A stretch of DNA of 11,331 bases from JADFNO01 sp965369945 (GCA_965369945.1 CBDUST010000132.1:1-11331), one strand, 5' to 3'; positions 1-7,368 are shown, counted from the stretch's first letter. Numbers and translations are program-made. Notes: generated from the letters alone by a model not told the origin.

Positions 1-2
1 AC

Positions 3-383
3 GAACACAATCACGCCGTCATCAGCCAAGCGAAAGTTCGCACACCGTGTGAGGTACTGATCTTCGACGTGCTGGTACATGAGGAGTTGTTCCGCTCGGC
101 TTCGCCGGAGGTATTCGTGTACGGCGACCATCGCGACATTGATCCACATCCAGAAGCGCGAAAGTGTGACCTGCTGGCCCTGCGCGAGTCGGTCGTATAT
201 CTGGGAAAGGGTCCCTCGGTCATGCACACGGCGTCCGTGCCGCGTTATTGCGAGATGCTCCAATACGCGTTCGACCGGCTTGGCTGGGACGGGTCGCGCT
301 TCGATGTGTATCGATGTCGGGTCGAATACCCGGTGATGCCGTCCTCGGTGGTAGTGCGATTCGATCTGCCGGAGAAGCCCTGA
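3..383 (+). CDS. Unrecognised protein, 3' end of a gene cut by the left window edge
   Basis: An open frame runs without a stop from the left edge to TGA at 381-383, giving 126 residues. A GTG at 69 could serve as an internal start, but the frame reads coherently upstream of it (residues E-H-N-H-A-V-I-S near the edge), so this is more likely the C-terminal part of a larger protein that begins outside the window. The composition is that of a normal soluble globular protein, with no membrane segment or signal peptide in the visible part. The C-terminus has the pattern Y-P-V-M-P-S-S-V-V-V-R-F-D-L-P-E-K-P, which looks conserved in style, but I do not recognise the family and assign no function. 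The 154 bases that follow hold nothing recognisable before the converging transposase gene. Confidence 0.6.
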   Translation, partial: EHNHAVISQAKVRTPCEVLIFDVLVHEELFRSASPEVFVYGDHRDIDPHPEARKCDLLALRESVVYLGKGPSVMHTASVPRYCEMLQYAFDRLGWDGSRFDVYRCRVEYPVMPSSVVVRFDLPEKP

Positions 384-537
384 GGTCCTGGATTCGCGCC
401 GAGACCCGGGTTTCATCGCTCGTCACCAACGCATGGAACCACGACTCCGCCGGAGACATCAAACACCCGTATTGTCGTAGGCTCCTGGAACCGACCGAAT
501 AGCGCATCCCGTCCTGTGCCAGTACTCATCCGACCCA

Positions 538-1595
538 TTATGCCGCCTCACAATAGTAGGAACTGAGCATTCCGCCCAAGCGTTCTCGGCGATGAACCGG
601 TCCTTCGCAGCATTCTGGCACCTCATAGATGAGTTCGTTGGCCAGTCCCTGGTGCGGACGCTCGATGTGATAATGCTCCACGTACTCGTCGATGGCCCGA
701 CGAAGATGGCGTTCTCCGACGAAGACCATTCGTTCGAGACATTCGGATTTGATGGATAGCACGAACCGTTCGGCGAACGCGTTGAGATTCGGACTTCGAG
801 GCGGCAGTCGAACCGATTCCACTCCCCCACTCCTCAGGATCTCACGGAAGTTGGCGGTAAACAGCGGGTCGCGATCGTGAATCAGATGCATCCTTGTCCG
901 AAGGAATCCCGAGACTGAATCCATCAGATTCCGCGCCATCTGCCCCATCCAATCGCCCTTCGGGACCGGCCTGATCCCTGCAATCTCCACCCGGCGCGTC
1001 TTGAGATCGATCACGAACAAGACCATGTAGCGAATCAGCCCCTTCTTCGTCCAGACTTCGATTGCGAAGAAGTCCGCGGCCGCGAGAGCCTCCCAGTGCG
1101 CCTTCAGGAACTTCGACCAAGGCATGTGCTTCAGCCGCTCTGGGGCCGGTTCGATCCCATGCGCGGCGAGGATTCGACGGACGCTCGTCCGCGAAACAGT
1201 GTGGCCGAGCTTGGAGAGTTCTCCAACTATCCGGGTGTAGCCCCAACGCTCATTCTCTGAAGCCATTGTGACAATCAATGACCGAACTTCATCGGTGACA
1301 CGCGGCCGTCCTGGCCGTCGATTGCTGCTTCCATCGTACTTCCTGGCGATCAGCTCACGATGCCAGCGCAGTATCGTTTCCGGTGTGACGATCGTCCCCA
1401 ACTCTCGCAATACCCGCCTGCCAAGCCGCTTCCCCTTGGCTGCCAGGCGCCGACGTTGGTCATCGGTGAGGCGGAGCCTCTTGGGACCTTGGAGTTCCTG
1501 AACTGCTCCTGAAGGAACTCGATCCTCTCCCGCTGCTCCTCGTTCAGCCACCCGGCGATCGCAAGGAGCAGCATTCTCATTGGAATCGTTAGCAT
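538..1595 (-). pseudogene. Integrase-core (DDE, rve-type) transposase, frameshifted near the 5' end
   Basis: The main reading frame (start at 1551, stop at 538; 337 residues) has a helix-turn-helix-like N-terminal part with T-P-E-T-I-L-R-W-H-R and a G-R-P-R linker. An integrase core follows with acidic residues D160 (A-A-A-D-F-F), D226 in H-D-R-D, and E261 in N-A-F-A-E-R-F, a DD(34)E spacing. Y-H-x-E-R-P-H-Q-G-L near the end is typical of this transposase family. The usual N-terminus of the family (A-I-A-G-W-L-N-x-x-Q-R-x-x-I-x-F-L-Q-E-Q) lies in a different frame starting at 1595, and family-like sequence resumes in the main frame as L-Q-G-P-K-R-L-R-L. The frames switch near 1503. The first ~16 residues of the 337-residue frame are therefore out-of-frame translation, and the intact ancestral gene probably began at 1595, 1580 or 1574. 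I saw no convincing terminal inverted repeats or target duplication. The catalytic part is intact, but the product is probably not made normally. Confidence 0.8.
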
Positions 1596-2263
1596 GGTCG
1601 CCAGTCTAGCGAGCCAAAACCGCCGAACGAGCCCTCAAATCGGGCGGATCGCTACACACTGATCTCTTTTACTCGCAAGCACTTGTGGTTCGGCTGACTA
1701 ATGGCACAGGACGGGCATGAACTCCGGTTTCGGGCGCTTCGGCGGATCTATCAGAAGCAACGAATCTCTCTGCTCTTTCTTACGAGTGAGATTCGACACC
1801 GGATCGCTTCGAATCTCGGATCAGGGTTTTTCCAGCGAACCCGGCGTTGGATGATCGAATGTAAGAAACAACTCTGGACCGATCGACGACTTCAACCTGT
1901 GCGTGGCGAAAGCGCCACCCAACACCCACTAGACGCCCGGATGAGGTTTTCGCCACCCACAAGGAGGCGGCAAGGGACGACGACGTTGAACTGGCCGCTG
2001 GATACGCCGAGGATGTGGCCGATCTACGCACGATCTTACTACTCATCGAAACCGGAGCCCTCCACGAGGCAGCCGAGGCGATTGCTTGCCTGGAAACGCT
2101 GGTCCGAGATCAAGTCCCTCAGTATCTCTATGAAGAGGCGGGCCGGATTCTGTAACCCTACGGCGTTACCATATTGACGCTCACAAACCCGGACCGAGCC
2201 ACGCGCTGATTGCTCCCACTACAAGGTCGATCCGGTATCTGCTGCTTATGATGAGTTGCTCTC
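1596..2263. other. Intergenic stretch of about 670 bases between transposase remnant and gcdH
   Basis: No intact gene, RNA gene or clear repeat was recognised here. The longest plus-strand open frame (1701-2177) is rich in Arg, Ser, Thr and Pro and looks like an out-of-frame reading. Another plus-strand frame between about 1943 and 2155 reads much more like protein and is listed separately. No good sigma-70 promoter was found for the downstream glutaryl-CoA dehydrogenase. A TTGACG at 2174-2179 has no matching -10 element at normal spacing. Confidence 0.5.
1943..2155 (+). pseudogene. Possible small or decayed coding region, C-terminal part only
   Basis: This frame (stop TAA at 2153-2155) reads as about 70 residues of plausible amphipathic helical protein. 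It contains H-K-E-A-A-R-D, then A-E-D-V-A-D-L-R-T-I-L-L-L-I-E-T-G-A-L-H-E, then L-V-R-D-Q-V-P-Q-Y-L-Y-E-E-A-G-R-I-L at the end. The composition is rich in Ala, Glu, Asp and Leu, unlike the other frames of the same stretch. No ATG opens it. The only in-frame start is a GTG at 2015, which would give 46 residues, and upstream of about 1940 the frame loses protein-like character before a stop at 1862. I read it as the surviving 3' end of a small gene, possibly disrupted by events around the neighbouring transposase. I do not recognise a family. It could also be chance. Confidence 0.33.
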
Positions 2264-3451
2264 ATGGCTGAAGGAAGTCCCGCAATCCTCGAAGGTCCCG
2301 AAGCTACAGATTTCTTGAATCTACGATCGTTGCTAAACGATGATGAGCGGATGATTCAGGATGCCGTGGCTCGCTTCGTTGACGAACGCATACTCCCCAT
2401 CGCAGCCCAAGCGTTCGACGATCATCGTTTTCCAAGCGAACTTGTCCCGGAGATGGCGGAAATGGGGTTGCTCGGCTGCAACATCGACGGCTACGACTGC
2501 GCCGGATTGAACAACGTCTGTTATGGCTTGGTGTGCCAGGAGTTGGAGCGCGGGGATTCCGGTCTGCGCAGTTTCGTCTCAGTGCAGGGCAGTCTGTGCA
2601 TGTATCCAATTCTGGCCTATGGAAGCGAAGAGCAAAAGGAACGTTGGTTGCCGGCAATGGCTTGCGGTGAAGTGATCGGTTGCTTCGGTTTGACAGAAGC
2701 GGACGGTGGCTCTGATCCCGCATCGATGAAGACACATGCCGTGCGTGATGGCAGCGATTGGATACTCAACGGATCGAAGATGTGGATCACCAACGGCACA
2801 ATCGCTGATCTCGCAGTCGTCTGGGCCATGACCGATGAGGGAATTCGCGGTTTTCTCATCGAGAAGGACATGCCCGGCTATACCGCGCGCGACATCCAGA
2901 AGAAATACTCACTTCGCGCTTCGATAACTTCTGAACTCTTCCTGGACAATGTTCGTGTACCTGATGAGAACATGCTTCCCAATGTTCATGGGATAAAAGG
3001 GCCTCTTGGCTGTTTGACACAGGCGAGGTTCGGCATAGCGTGGGGTGCGATCGGCGCAGCCTTGGCCTGCTTCACAGAAGTGCTCGACTATTCGAACGTG
3101 CGCGTCTTATTCGGGCGACCGCTCGCACATACACAGACGATTCAGCGCCGATTGGCGGATATGTGCAGGCGCATCACGACGGCGCAGCTTCTAGCGCTTC
3201 AACTCGGACGACTGAAGGACCAGGGCGCCGCGCACCCCAGTCAGGTTTCCATGGCAAAGTGGAACAACGTGCGAATGGCGTTGGACGTCGCGCGCGATGC
3301 TCGAGACATGCTTGGGGCCAGCGGCATCAGCATCGAATTCTGCTCGATTCGCCATATGCTGAATCTGGAAAGCGTGATCACCTACGAAGGAACCGAAACA
3401 ATTCACGAACTCGTTGTAGGTCGTGAACTTACCGGCCACGCCGCTTTCTAG
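2264..3451 (+). CDS. gcdH: Glutaryl-CoA dehydrogenase (acyl-CoA dehydrogenase family)
   Basis: This 395-residue flavoprotein would oxidise glutaryl-CoA and decarboxylate the glutaconyl-CoA intermediate to crotonyl-CoA, passing electrons to electron-transferring flavoprotein. It has full family length. Family motifs include G-C-F-G-L-T-E-A-D-G-G-S-D (139-151), W-I-T-N-G (174-178), Q-A-R-F-G-I-A-W-G (253-261) and R-D-A-R-D-M-L-G-A-S-G-I (344-355). The catalytic base is E375 in T-Y-E-G-T. The set that separates glutaryl-CoA dehydrogenase from other acyl-CoA dehydrogenases is present: E95, R102 and S103 in E-R-G-D-S-G-L-R-S match human Glu87, Arg94 and Ser95, and Y374 precedes the catalytic Glu. 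The start is fixed by two adjacent in-frame TGA codons (2249-2254) just upstream of ATG 2264; the Shine-Dalgarno is weak. It converges on the benzoyl-CoA operon, ending 44 bases from the hemerythrin gene. The pathway link is strong, since benzoyl-CoA degradation runs through glutaryl-CoA. A non-decarboxylating relative cannot be excluded by eye. Confidence 0.88.
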   Translation: MAEGSPAILEGPEATDFLNLRSLLNDDERMIQDAVARFVDERILPIAAQAFDDHRFPSELVPEMAEMGLLGCNIDGYDCAGLNNVCYGLVCQELERGDSGLRSFVSVQGSLCMYPILAYGSEEQKERWLPAMACGEVIGCFGLTEADGGSDPASMKTHAVRDGSDWILNGSKMWITNGTIADLAVVWAMTDEGIRGFLIEKDMPGYTARDIQKKYSLRASITSELFLDNVRVPDENMLPNVHGIKGPLGCLTQARFGIAWGAIGAALACFTEVLDYSNVRVLFGRPLAHTQTIQRRLADMCRRITTAQLLALQLGRLKDQGAAHPSQVSMAKWNNVRMALDVARDARDMLGASGISIEFCSIRHMLNLESVITYEGTETIHELVVGRELTGHAAF

Positions 3452-3495
3452 TTGATAACCGGGTTCTCAACTCTCAACCGAAGTGCAACTGTGAA

Positions 3496-4398
3496 CTACG
3501 CGCCGCTGACGCCATACTCACTAAGGAGTCGATCGGCAATCGCGCGACACTTGGTGTACGTGTCATCGTAGGTAGGTTCTTTCTCAGCCTCGTTATAGGT
3601 ATTTACAAGATCAGTTAGATCAGCGCCCTGAACAAGTTGATCAGCCATCTCAAACAGGACGTTGTTTTCTTTTCCGATGTGAGCGCGAAGCAGTTCAAGG
3701 TATGACTGTCCATGCTCCAGGATCGTGCGAATTGCACTCGCGTCTCCGGAATCAGCGGCCTCGAGCGCCCCGGCGATCGTTCGCACGAGTCTGCGACCCT
3801 GTTCGTGCTCGTAGATCATCACGCCAATCGGTCCGCCTTCGCGCGGAATCCCTTTGCGCTCCAGGCAGGGAAAGAGTCGATCCTCTTCCTTGCAGTGATG
3901 GCACTTGTCAGCAAAGCCGCGGAAGAACTCGACGAAGGGTTCAAATTCTGCCTGGCGGACACAACCGGACTGTCGCGCTCTACCGAGCGCAATTTCAAAG
4001 CAACTGAGCACGATGAGGATAATCTGATGCTCATTTCGCAGACATTGGGTCGGATGCACGGAAGGGGTACTCCTCGTTGGATGATGCGTCACTGCCTCTT
4101 GCGGCGAATCGTCCTTACGTGTGTAGATCATGACGAAGTCGCGGCAGAGGGTCGATGCGCAGGCACCGCATTGCGCGGGGAGATCCGATGGTTGTAGTTT
4201 CTGCGCCTTCACTTCGTATCCCAAAGACGAATAGAGCTCGACCGCCTCGCGGGCACGGCTCGGCTCAGCGAGGAATCTGCGCGTCCATCCCTTAGCGACG
4301 AGAGTCGGATCGGCGGGTATCGACCAGGCTGAGGGATCAACAGTGTTAGGATCAGGGCATTGTGCTAAGTCCGGTTGGATGTTGCGATGTTCGTTCAC
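3496..4398 (-). CDS. Hemerythrin-like domain protein with N-terminal cysteine-containing region
   Basis: A 300-residue soluble protein. The C-terminal two thirds (about 119-255) is a four-helix hemerythrin-type di-iron domain. Candidate ligands are H124 in N-E-H-Q, H167/H168 with K-E-E-D and L-F-P just after, H198 in Y-E-H-E-Q, and H240 with E244 in R-A-H-I-G-K-E-N-N-V-L-F. The N-terminal ~100 residues are separate and hold C77-x2-C80-x4-C85, a possible metal or redox site of unknown function. The gene starts with GTG one base after the bzdQ stop, with AAAGGTG seven bases upstream inside bzdQ, so it is the last gene of the benzoyl-CoA operon. Hemerythrin domains bind oxygen, or sense oxygen, iron or nitric oxide. 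A protective or sensing role for the oxygen-sensitive reductase is inference from position only. No transmembrane segment or signal peptide is visible. Confidence 0.85.
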   Translation of the reverse strand: MNEHRNIQPDLAQCPDPNTVDPSAWSIPADPTLVAKGWTRRFLAEPSRAREAVELYSSLGYEVKAQKLQPSDLPAQCGACASTLCRDFVMIYTRKDDSPQEAVTHHPTRSTPSVHPTQCLRNEHQIILIVLSCFEIALGRARQSGCVRQAEFEPFVEFFRGFADKCHHCKEEDRLFPCLERKGIPREGGPIGVMIYEHEQGRRLVRTIAGALEAADSGDASAIRTILEHGQSYLELLRAHIGKENNVLFEMADQLVQGADLTDLVNTYNEAEKEPTYDDTYTKCRAIADRLLSEYGVSGA

Positions 4399-4399
4399 G

Positions 4400-5227
4400 C
4401 TATGTCACCTTTGCGGTGCGCAAGGTGTTTTCCTGCGCCAATTTTTTCAACCGGTGCTGTCCAAGAATCGCAGCTCCGAGCGCGCCGACGAACTGCACCA
4501 TCTCCGGCTCCGGTACGTTGACTTCGGATTTGAGTTGATCTCGTACAGCGTACGCCATCGTGCTAAAACGCAGGATCCCGCCGATGAGTGTGTATTGAGG
4601 CTCGGCGCGGACTCGCTTGATAAGCTGAACCGACCGGCCGACGAGCGACTCAACCGCACCCTGCATGATGTCTGATGGTGCGGTGCCGAGCGAGAGATGG
4701 TTTATTACCTCAGATTCGGCGAATACCGCGCACACGCCTGAGATCGGTACCGGTTCTCTTGAAGTCGTCAGCAGCGGGCCGATCTCCTGCGTTGAAAAGC
4801 CCATGTACCGGGCGGTCTTTTCGAGAAATGCGCCGGTGCCCGCAGCGCATTTGTCATTCAAGCGGAAAGAAATAACGCGCGAATTTTTGTCAATGCGGCT
4901 TGCTTTCATCGTCTGCCCGCCGACATCGAGTACGGTTCGAGTTCCAGGGAAGAGATGGCACGCTCCGCGCGCGCTGGCGGTCAAGTCGGTGACATGAATA
5001 TCCTTGAAGTCGACTTGGTGCCGACCGGTTCCCGTAGCGATGATGTAATCAACGTCCGCCTCACTCAAACCGGATTCGGAAAGACATTGCTCGAAAGCCA
5101 GCCGCGCCGCCTGAGCGAGTTTGAAGCCCGTTGGCCGAAGATCGCGCCCAAGGACTTCGCTGCCCTCGTCGATAATGATCGCCTTGGTGTATGTCGATCC
5201 GACGTCGATGCCTGCGGTGATGGTCAT
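4400..5227 (-). CDS. bzdQ: Benzoyl-CoA reductase ATPase subunit, BzdQ-like (BadF/BadG/BcrA/BcrD family)
   Basis: This 275-residue ASKHA-fold ATPase is one of the two subunits that hydrolyse ATP and pass low-potential electrons from ferredoxin to the substrate-binding half of benzoyl-CoA reductase. Visible motifs are G-I-D-V-G-S-T-Y-T-K (phosphate-binding loop, 6-15), A-T-G-T-G-R (64-69), D-V-G-G-Q-T-M-K (101-108), N-D-K-C-A-A-G-T-G (124-132) and V-C-A-V-F-A-E-S-E-V (165-174). C127 and C166 are the expected ligands of the [4Fe-4S] cluster that bridges two ATPase subunits. In the third motif the common Asp of G-G-Q-D-T-K is Thr, unlike the sister subunit. Its ATG overlaps the bzdP stop in an ATGA, with a strong GGAGGTG five bases upstream, so the two are translationally coupled. 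The short length of both ATPases fits the Azoarcus bzd type rather than the Thauera bcr type, where BcrA is about 437 residues. The Q rather than P label rests mainly on gene order. Confidence 0.88.
   Translation of the reverse strand: MTITAGIDVGSTYTKAIIIDEGSEVLGRDLRPTGFKLAQAARLAFEQCLSESGLSEADVDYIIATGTGRHQVDFKDIHVTDLTASARGACHLFPGTRTVLDVGGQTMKASRIDKNSRVISFRLNDKCAAGTGAFLEKTARYMGFSTQEIGPLLTTSREPVPISGVCAVFAESEVINHLSLGTAPSDIMQGAVESLVGRSVQLIKRVRAEPQYTLIGGILRFSTMAYAVRDQLKSEVNVPEPEMVQFVGALGAAILGQHRLKKLAQENTLRTAKVT
4406..4412 (-). promoter_or_regulatory. Ribosome binding site for the GTG start of the hemerythrin gene
   Basis: AAAGGTG lies seven bases before the GTG at 4398 and within the last codons of bzdQ. 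It supports the GTG start, and there is no better in-frame ATG upstream. Placement inside the preceding gene suggests translational coupling. Confidence 0.6.
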
Positions 5228-6042
5228 TCGATCACCTCCACAGCGTCCCTTGGGCAGCGACTGGAGCGAATGTGATCCAGCGCGAAGAGAGCTGCCCCGA
5301 GCGCGCCCATGTAATGTGAGTCCTCGCTGACATTGAGCTTCTTCTCGAGTTTTTCTTCCAGCGCCCTGATCATCGCGATATTAAGCGTCACGCCGCCCGT
5401 GAACGTGACCTGATCCTCGATACCGACCCGGCGAAGTAGTCCGGCAGATCGCGAGGCGATTGATTGGTGAACGCCCCAAAGAATGTCCTCGATCTTCTTG
5501 CCTTTGCCGAGCCAGGAAAGAACTTCTGATTCGGCGAACACTGTACACGTCGTGCTGATACGAACGGGCTTGGTGAATCTCAGCGCCGTCGCGCCGAGTT
5601 CAGCGAGGGGAATATCCAGCGCTGCGGCTGCTGCGCCGAGGAACCGACCGGTGCCGGCAGCGCATTTATCGTTCATACAAAAGTCAATGATCTGCCCGGT
5701 TCCACTGACGTTGATAGCCTTCGTGTCCTGACCTCCCATGTCAACGACAGTGCGGGTACCCGGGAACATGTGGACCGCTCCGCGCCCGTGACAACTGATT
5801 TCAGTAACTTGGGCGTTGCCGAACGTCACGCGATACCGCCCGTATCCGGTGCCGATAACGTACTCAACCTCAACATCGCGGTTTCCCGAGTTCTTGATGG
5901 CCTGCTCATAGACGTGCTGGGCTGCTTGGACAACGTTCGCGCCGGTATCCATGAGCGAACGACCGACGATTTGTGCGTCTTCGTTGATGATGACTGCTTT
6001 TGTTTGTGTCGAACCAACGTCGACACCTGCCGCATACGCCAT
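5224..6042 (-). CDS. bzdP: Benzoyl-CoA reductase ATPase subunit, BzdP-like (BadF/BadG/BcrA/BcrD family)
   Basis: A 272-residue paralogue of the next gene and the second ATPase subunit of class I benzoyl-CoA reductase. Motifs are G-V-D-V-G-S-T-Q-T-K (6-15), G-T-G-Y-G-R-Y (64-70), D-M-G-G-Q-D-T-K (101-108, with the canonical Asp), N-D-K-C-A-A-G-T-G-R-F-L (124-135) and T-C-T-V-F-A-E-S-E-V (165-174). C127 and C166 are the predicted [4Fe-4S] ligands at the ATPase dimer interface. The start ATG is preceded by GAGGG six bases away and lies 15 bases after the bzdO stop. Two different activator-type ATPases beside two dehydratase-type subunits is the signature of benzoyl-CoA reductase. 2-Hydroxyacyl-CoA dehydratases normally use a single homodimeric activator. 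P and Q are assigned by order after bzdO and could be swapped. Confidence 0.88.
   Translation of the reverse strand: MAYAAGVDVGSTQTKAVIINEDAQIVGRSLMDTGANVVQAAQHVYEQAIKNSGNRDVEVEYVIGTGYGRYRVTFGNAQVTEISCHGRGAVHMFPGTRTVVDMGGQDTKAINVSGTGQIIDFCMNDKCAAGTGRFLGAAAAALDIPLAELGATALRFTKPVRISTTCTVFAESEVLSWLGKGKKIEDILWGVHQSIASRSAGLLRRVGIEDQVTFTGGVTLNIAMIRALEEKLEKKLNVSEDSHYMGALGAALFALDHIRSSRCPRDAVEVIE
5233..5239 (-). promoter_or_regulatory. Strong ribosome binding site for bzdQ inside the bzdP 3' end
   Basis: GGAGGTG, close to a full anti-16S match, lies five bases before the bzdQ ATG and overlaps the last codons of bzdP. Together with the ATGA stop/start overlap it should keep the two ATPase subunits in matched amounts. 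Confidence 0.65.
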
Positions 6043-6057
6043 CGTTTGCCCTCGCTG

Positions 6058-7353
6058 TTAGGTCACGCTCAACTGTTGCCGACGTGAAGCCAGCCCTTCA
6101 AAGAATGCGTCGATTCGGTTTTTCATTTGTGCTTCGGAAACGACACGTCGATCCATCATGTCTGATTCGATAAACAGACTCGGGACATCGTGGTGTTTGG
6201 CAAGGTATCGGCGACCGTCGGCCAGACCGGTTGAGACGGTTCTACAACTCTTGATTGGGTGGTACACGATTCCATCCACGGCGAACTCACCCAGCATGCT
6301 GGCGAGCATCCGATCGTGATGGAACATGGAGTCCATCGCGTCTCGTACGCTGATGAGCACGCCTTCGGCCAAGCTCTCGATCGGCCGGGTCAGATCGTAC
6401 TGAAACCCCCGATTGGAACCGCCGGATGCGAACCACAGGTACGTGGAGTTGACAAAGGTTCCGCCCCACTCGGTGAACAGTTCGTTGAAACGGCGGAAGA
6501 TCGGATAGCAGGGAACGCCGACGAAAATGAGGCGATAGAGCTCTTCGGTCATTGTGCCGATCTTGTGCTTGGCTTTGTATTCCATTTCTTCAGCAAGATC
6601 ACGGAAGTATTCACTGCCCTGCTTGGTGCCACGGAAGCCGTTAGCGACGCCCAGGTAGATCGTTCCATCGGTCAGCGCGCTAAAGAGCGAGGGGCGACTC
6701 GTATTGAGATCGATGATCCTCTTCCAACACTCACTGACGACGTTGGTGTATTCGAGCACCTCGCGCAGCTTGTCGATATCGAATTTCTTTTCAGTTACCT
6801 TCTCGCACAGGCTGATCAGTTCTCGAATCTGAACCTCGACATACCGGCGATCGTTCTCGAAATCCTGGTTGCCTTGCCAAGTTTGACCGTCGGCCTCGCG
6901 CGTGCCCGGCACGTCGATGGTGAAGATCGGGATCTTGTAGAATCGTTCCCAGATCTCAGCCCATTTGAAGTAAGTGTTGCAAGCGTTGGTCAGGACGGCG
7001 AGCGTGGGTCTGGGAATCTGCCCCATGGGGTGATCGCCCCCGCGCAGCTGTACCGCGACGTCGGCCTTCACGTAGCCACAAATGTCAGGGGAGTAACCGT
7101 AATCTTCCGCCTCGTTGAGGTATTCATGGGCGACATGCCGCACCGCAGTTTGCAGCGAATTGATCTCAGGGAATACAACCGGCAAGTCGAACGTCTTGAG
7201 AACCTCGTTGAGACTTCCCATGACGAAAACGTAGGCGGCCTGACCGCCCTGTTCAGCCGTCTGGGAAAGTGATTCGAACCACTCGCGAAAGAGCCGGGCT
7301 CCGTCGCGGTTGCCTCGTCCTACCAGATCTTCAATAGCGTCTGTTGACTGCAC
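6058..7353 (-). CDS. bzdO: Benzoyl-CoA reductase subunit BzdO-like (BcrB/BadE, 2-hydroxyglutaryl-CoA dehydratase D family)
   Basis: This 431-residue protein matches in length and motifs the larger substrate-half subunit of class I benzoyl-CoA reductase (BcrB about 435, BzdO about 448 residues). With BzdN it binds benzoyl-CoA and [4Fe-4S] clusters and carries out the two-electron ring reduction. Candidate cluster cysteines are C92 (D-I-C-G-Y-V-K), C125 (T-N-A-C-N-T-Y) and C370. C370 lies in H-P-I-K-S-C-R-T-V-S-T-G, followed by D-V-P-S-L-F-I-E-S-D and R-R-V-V-S-E-A-Q-M-K-N-R-I-D-A-F, a strongly conserved C-terminal block. The start is GTG at 7353: the frame meets the bzdN TGA six codons upstream, so no earlier start exists. 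GGTGAG lies three bases before it. The gene is 15 bases from its neighbours on both sides. A dehydratase function is less likely given the paired ATPases, but another aryl-CoA substrate (for example a methyl- or hydroxybenzoyl-CoA) is possible. Confidence 0.92.
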   Translation of the reverse strand: MQSTDAIEDLVGRGNRDGARLFREWFESLSQTAEQGGQAAYVFVMGSLNEVLKTFDLPVVFPEINSLQTAVRHVAHEYLNEAEDYGYSPDICGYVKADVAVQLRGGDHPMGQIPRPTLAVLTNACNTYFKWAEIWERFYKIPIFTIDVPGTREADGQTWQGNQDFENDRRYVEVQIRELISLCEKVTEKKFDIDKLREVLEYTNVVSECWKRIIDLNTSRPSLFSALTDGTIYLGVANGFRGTKQGSEYFRDLAEEMEYKAKHKIGTMTEELYRLIFVGVPCYPIFRRFNELFTEWGGTFVNSTYLWFASGGSNRGFQYDLTRPIESLAEGVLISVRDAMDSMFHHDRMLASMLGEFAVDGIVYHPIKSCRTVSTGLADGRRYLAKHHDVPSLFIESDMMDRRVVSEAQMKNRIDAFFEGLASRRQQLSVT

Positions 7354-7356
7354 ATT

Positions 7357-7362
7357 CTCACC
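7357..7362 (-). promoter_or_regulatory. Ribosome binding site supporting the GTG start of bzdO
   Basis: GGTGAG lies three bases before GTG 7353, an unusually short spacing. The in-frame TGA of bzdN lies immediately upstream, so this GTG is the first available start. An ATG at 7354-7356 is out of frame. Confidence 0.5.
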
Positions 7363-7368
7363 AATGTT

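Noticed and set aside
480..1700. Terminal inverted repeats or target-site duplication bounding the transposase
   Set aside because: Comparing the flanks by eye gave no convincing matching ends, so no element boundaries are given.
1701..2177. 158-codon open frame on the plus strand
   Set aside because: The composition is Arg/Ser/Thr/Pro-rich with no motif, and a different frame of the same stretch (1943-2155) looks far more protein-like. Treated as an out-of-frame reading.
2174..2252. TTGACG and TATGAT as a promoter for gcdH
   Set aside because: The two hexamers are about 67 bases apart, and neither has a partner at normal spacing.
2178..2320. Plus-strand frame ending K-V-P-K-L-Q-I-S that overlaps the gcdH start
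   Set aside because: It reads somewhat like protein, but it overlaps the gcdH N-terminus, which aligns with the family from T-D-F-L onward. No start codon or homology supports it.
3452..3495. Possible terminator hairpin between gcdH and the hemerythrin gene
   Set aside because: The only pairing seen is a short CGG(G)TT / AACCG stem with a bulge and no T-run on either strand. Too weak to call.
6259..7272. 337-codon open frame antisense to bzdO
   Set aside because: It lies entirely within a confidently identified gene on the other strand and mirrors its codon bias. It has no family resemblance.
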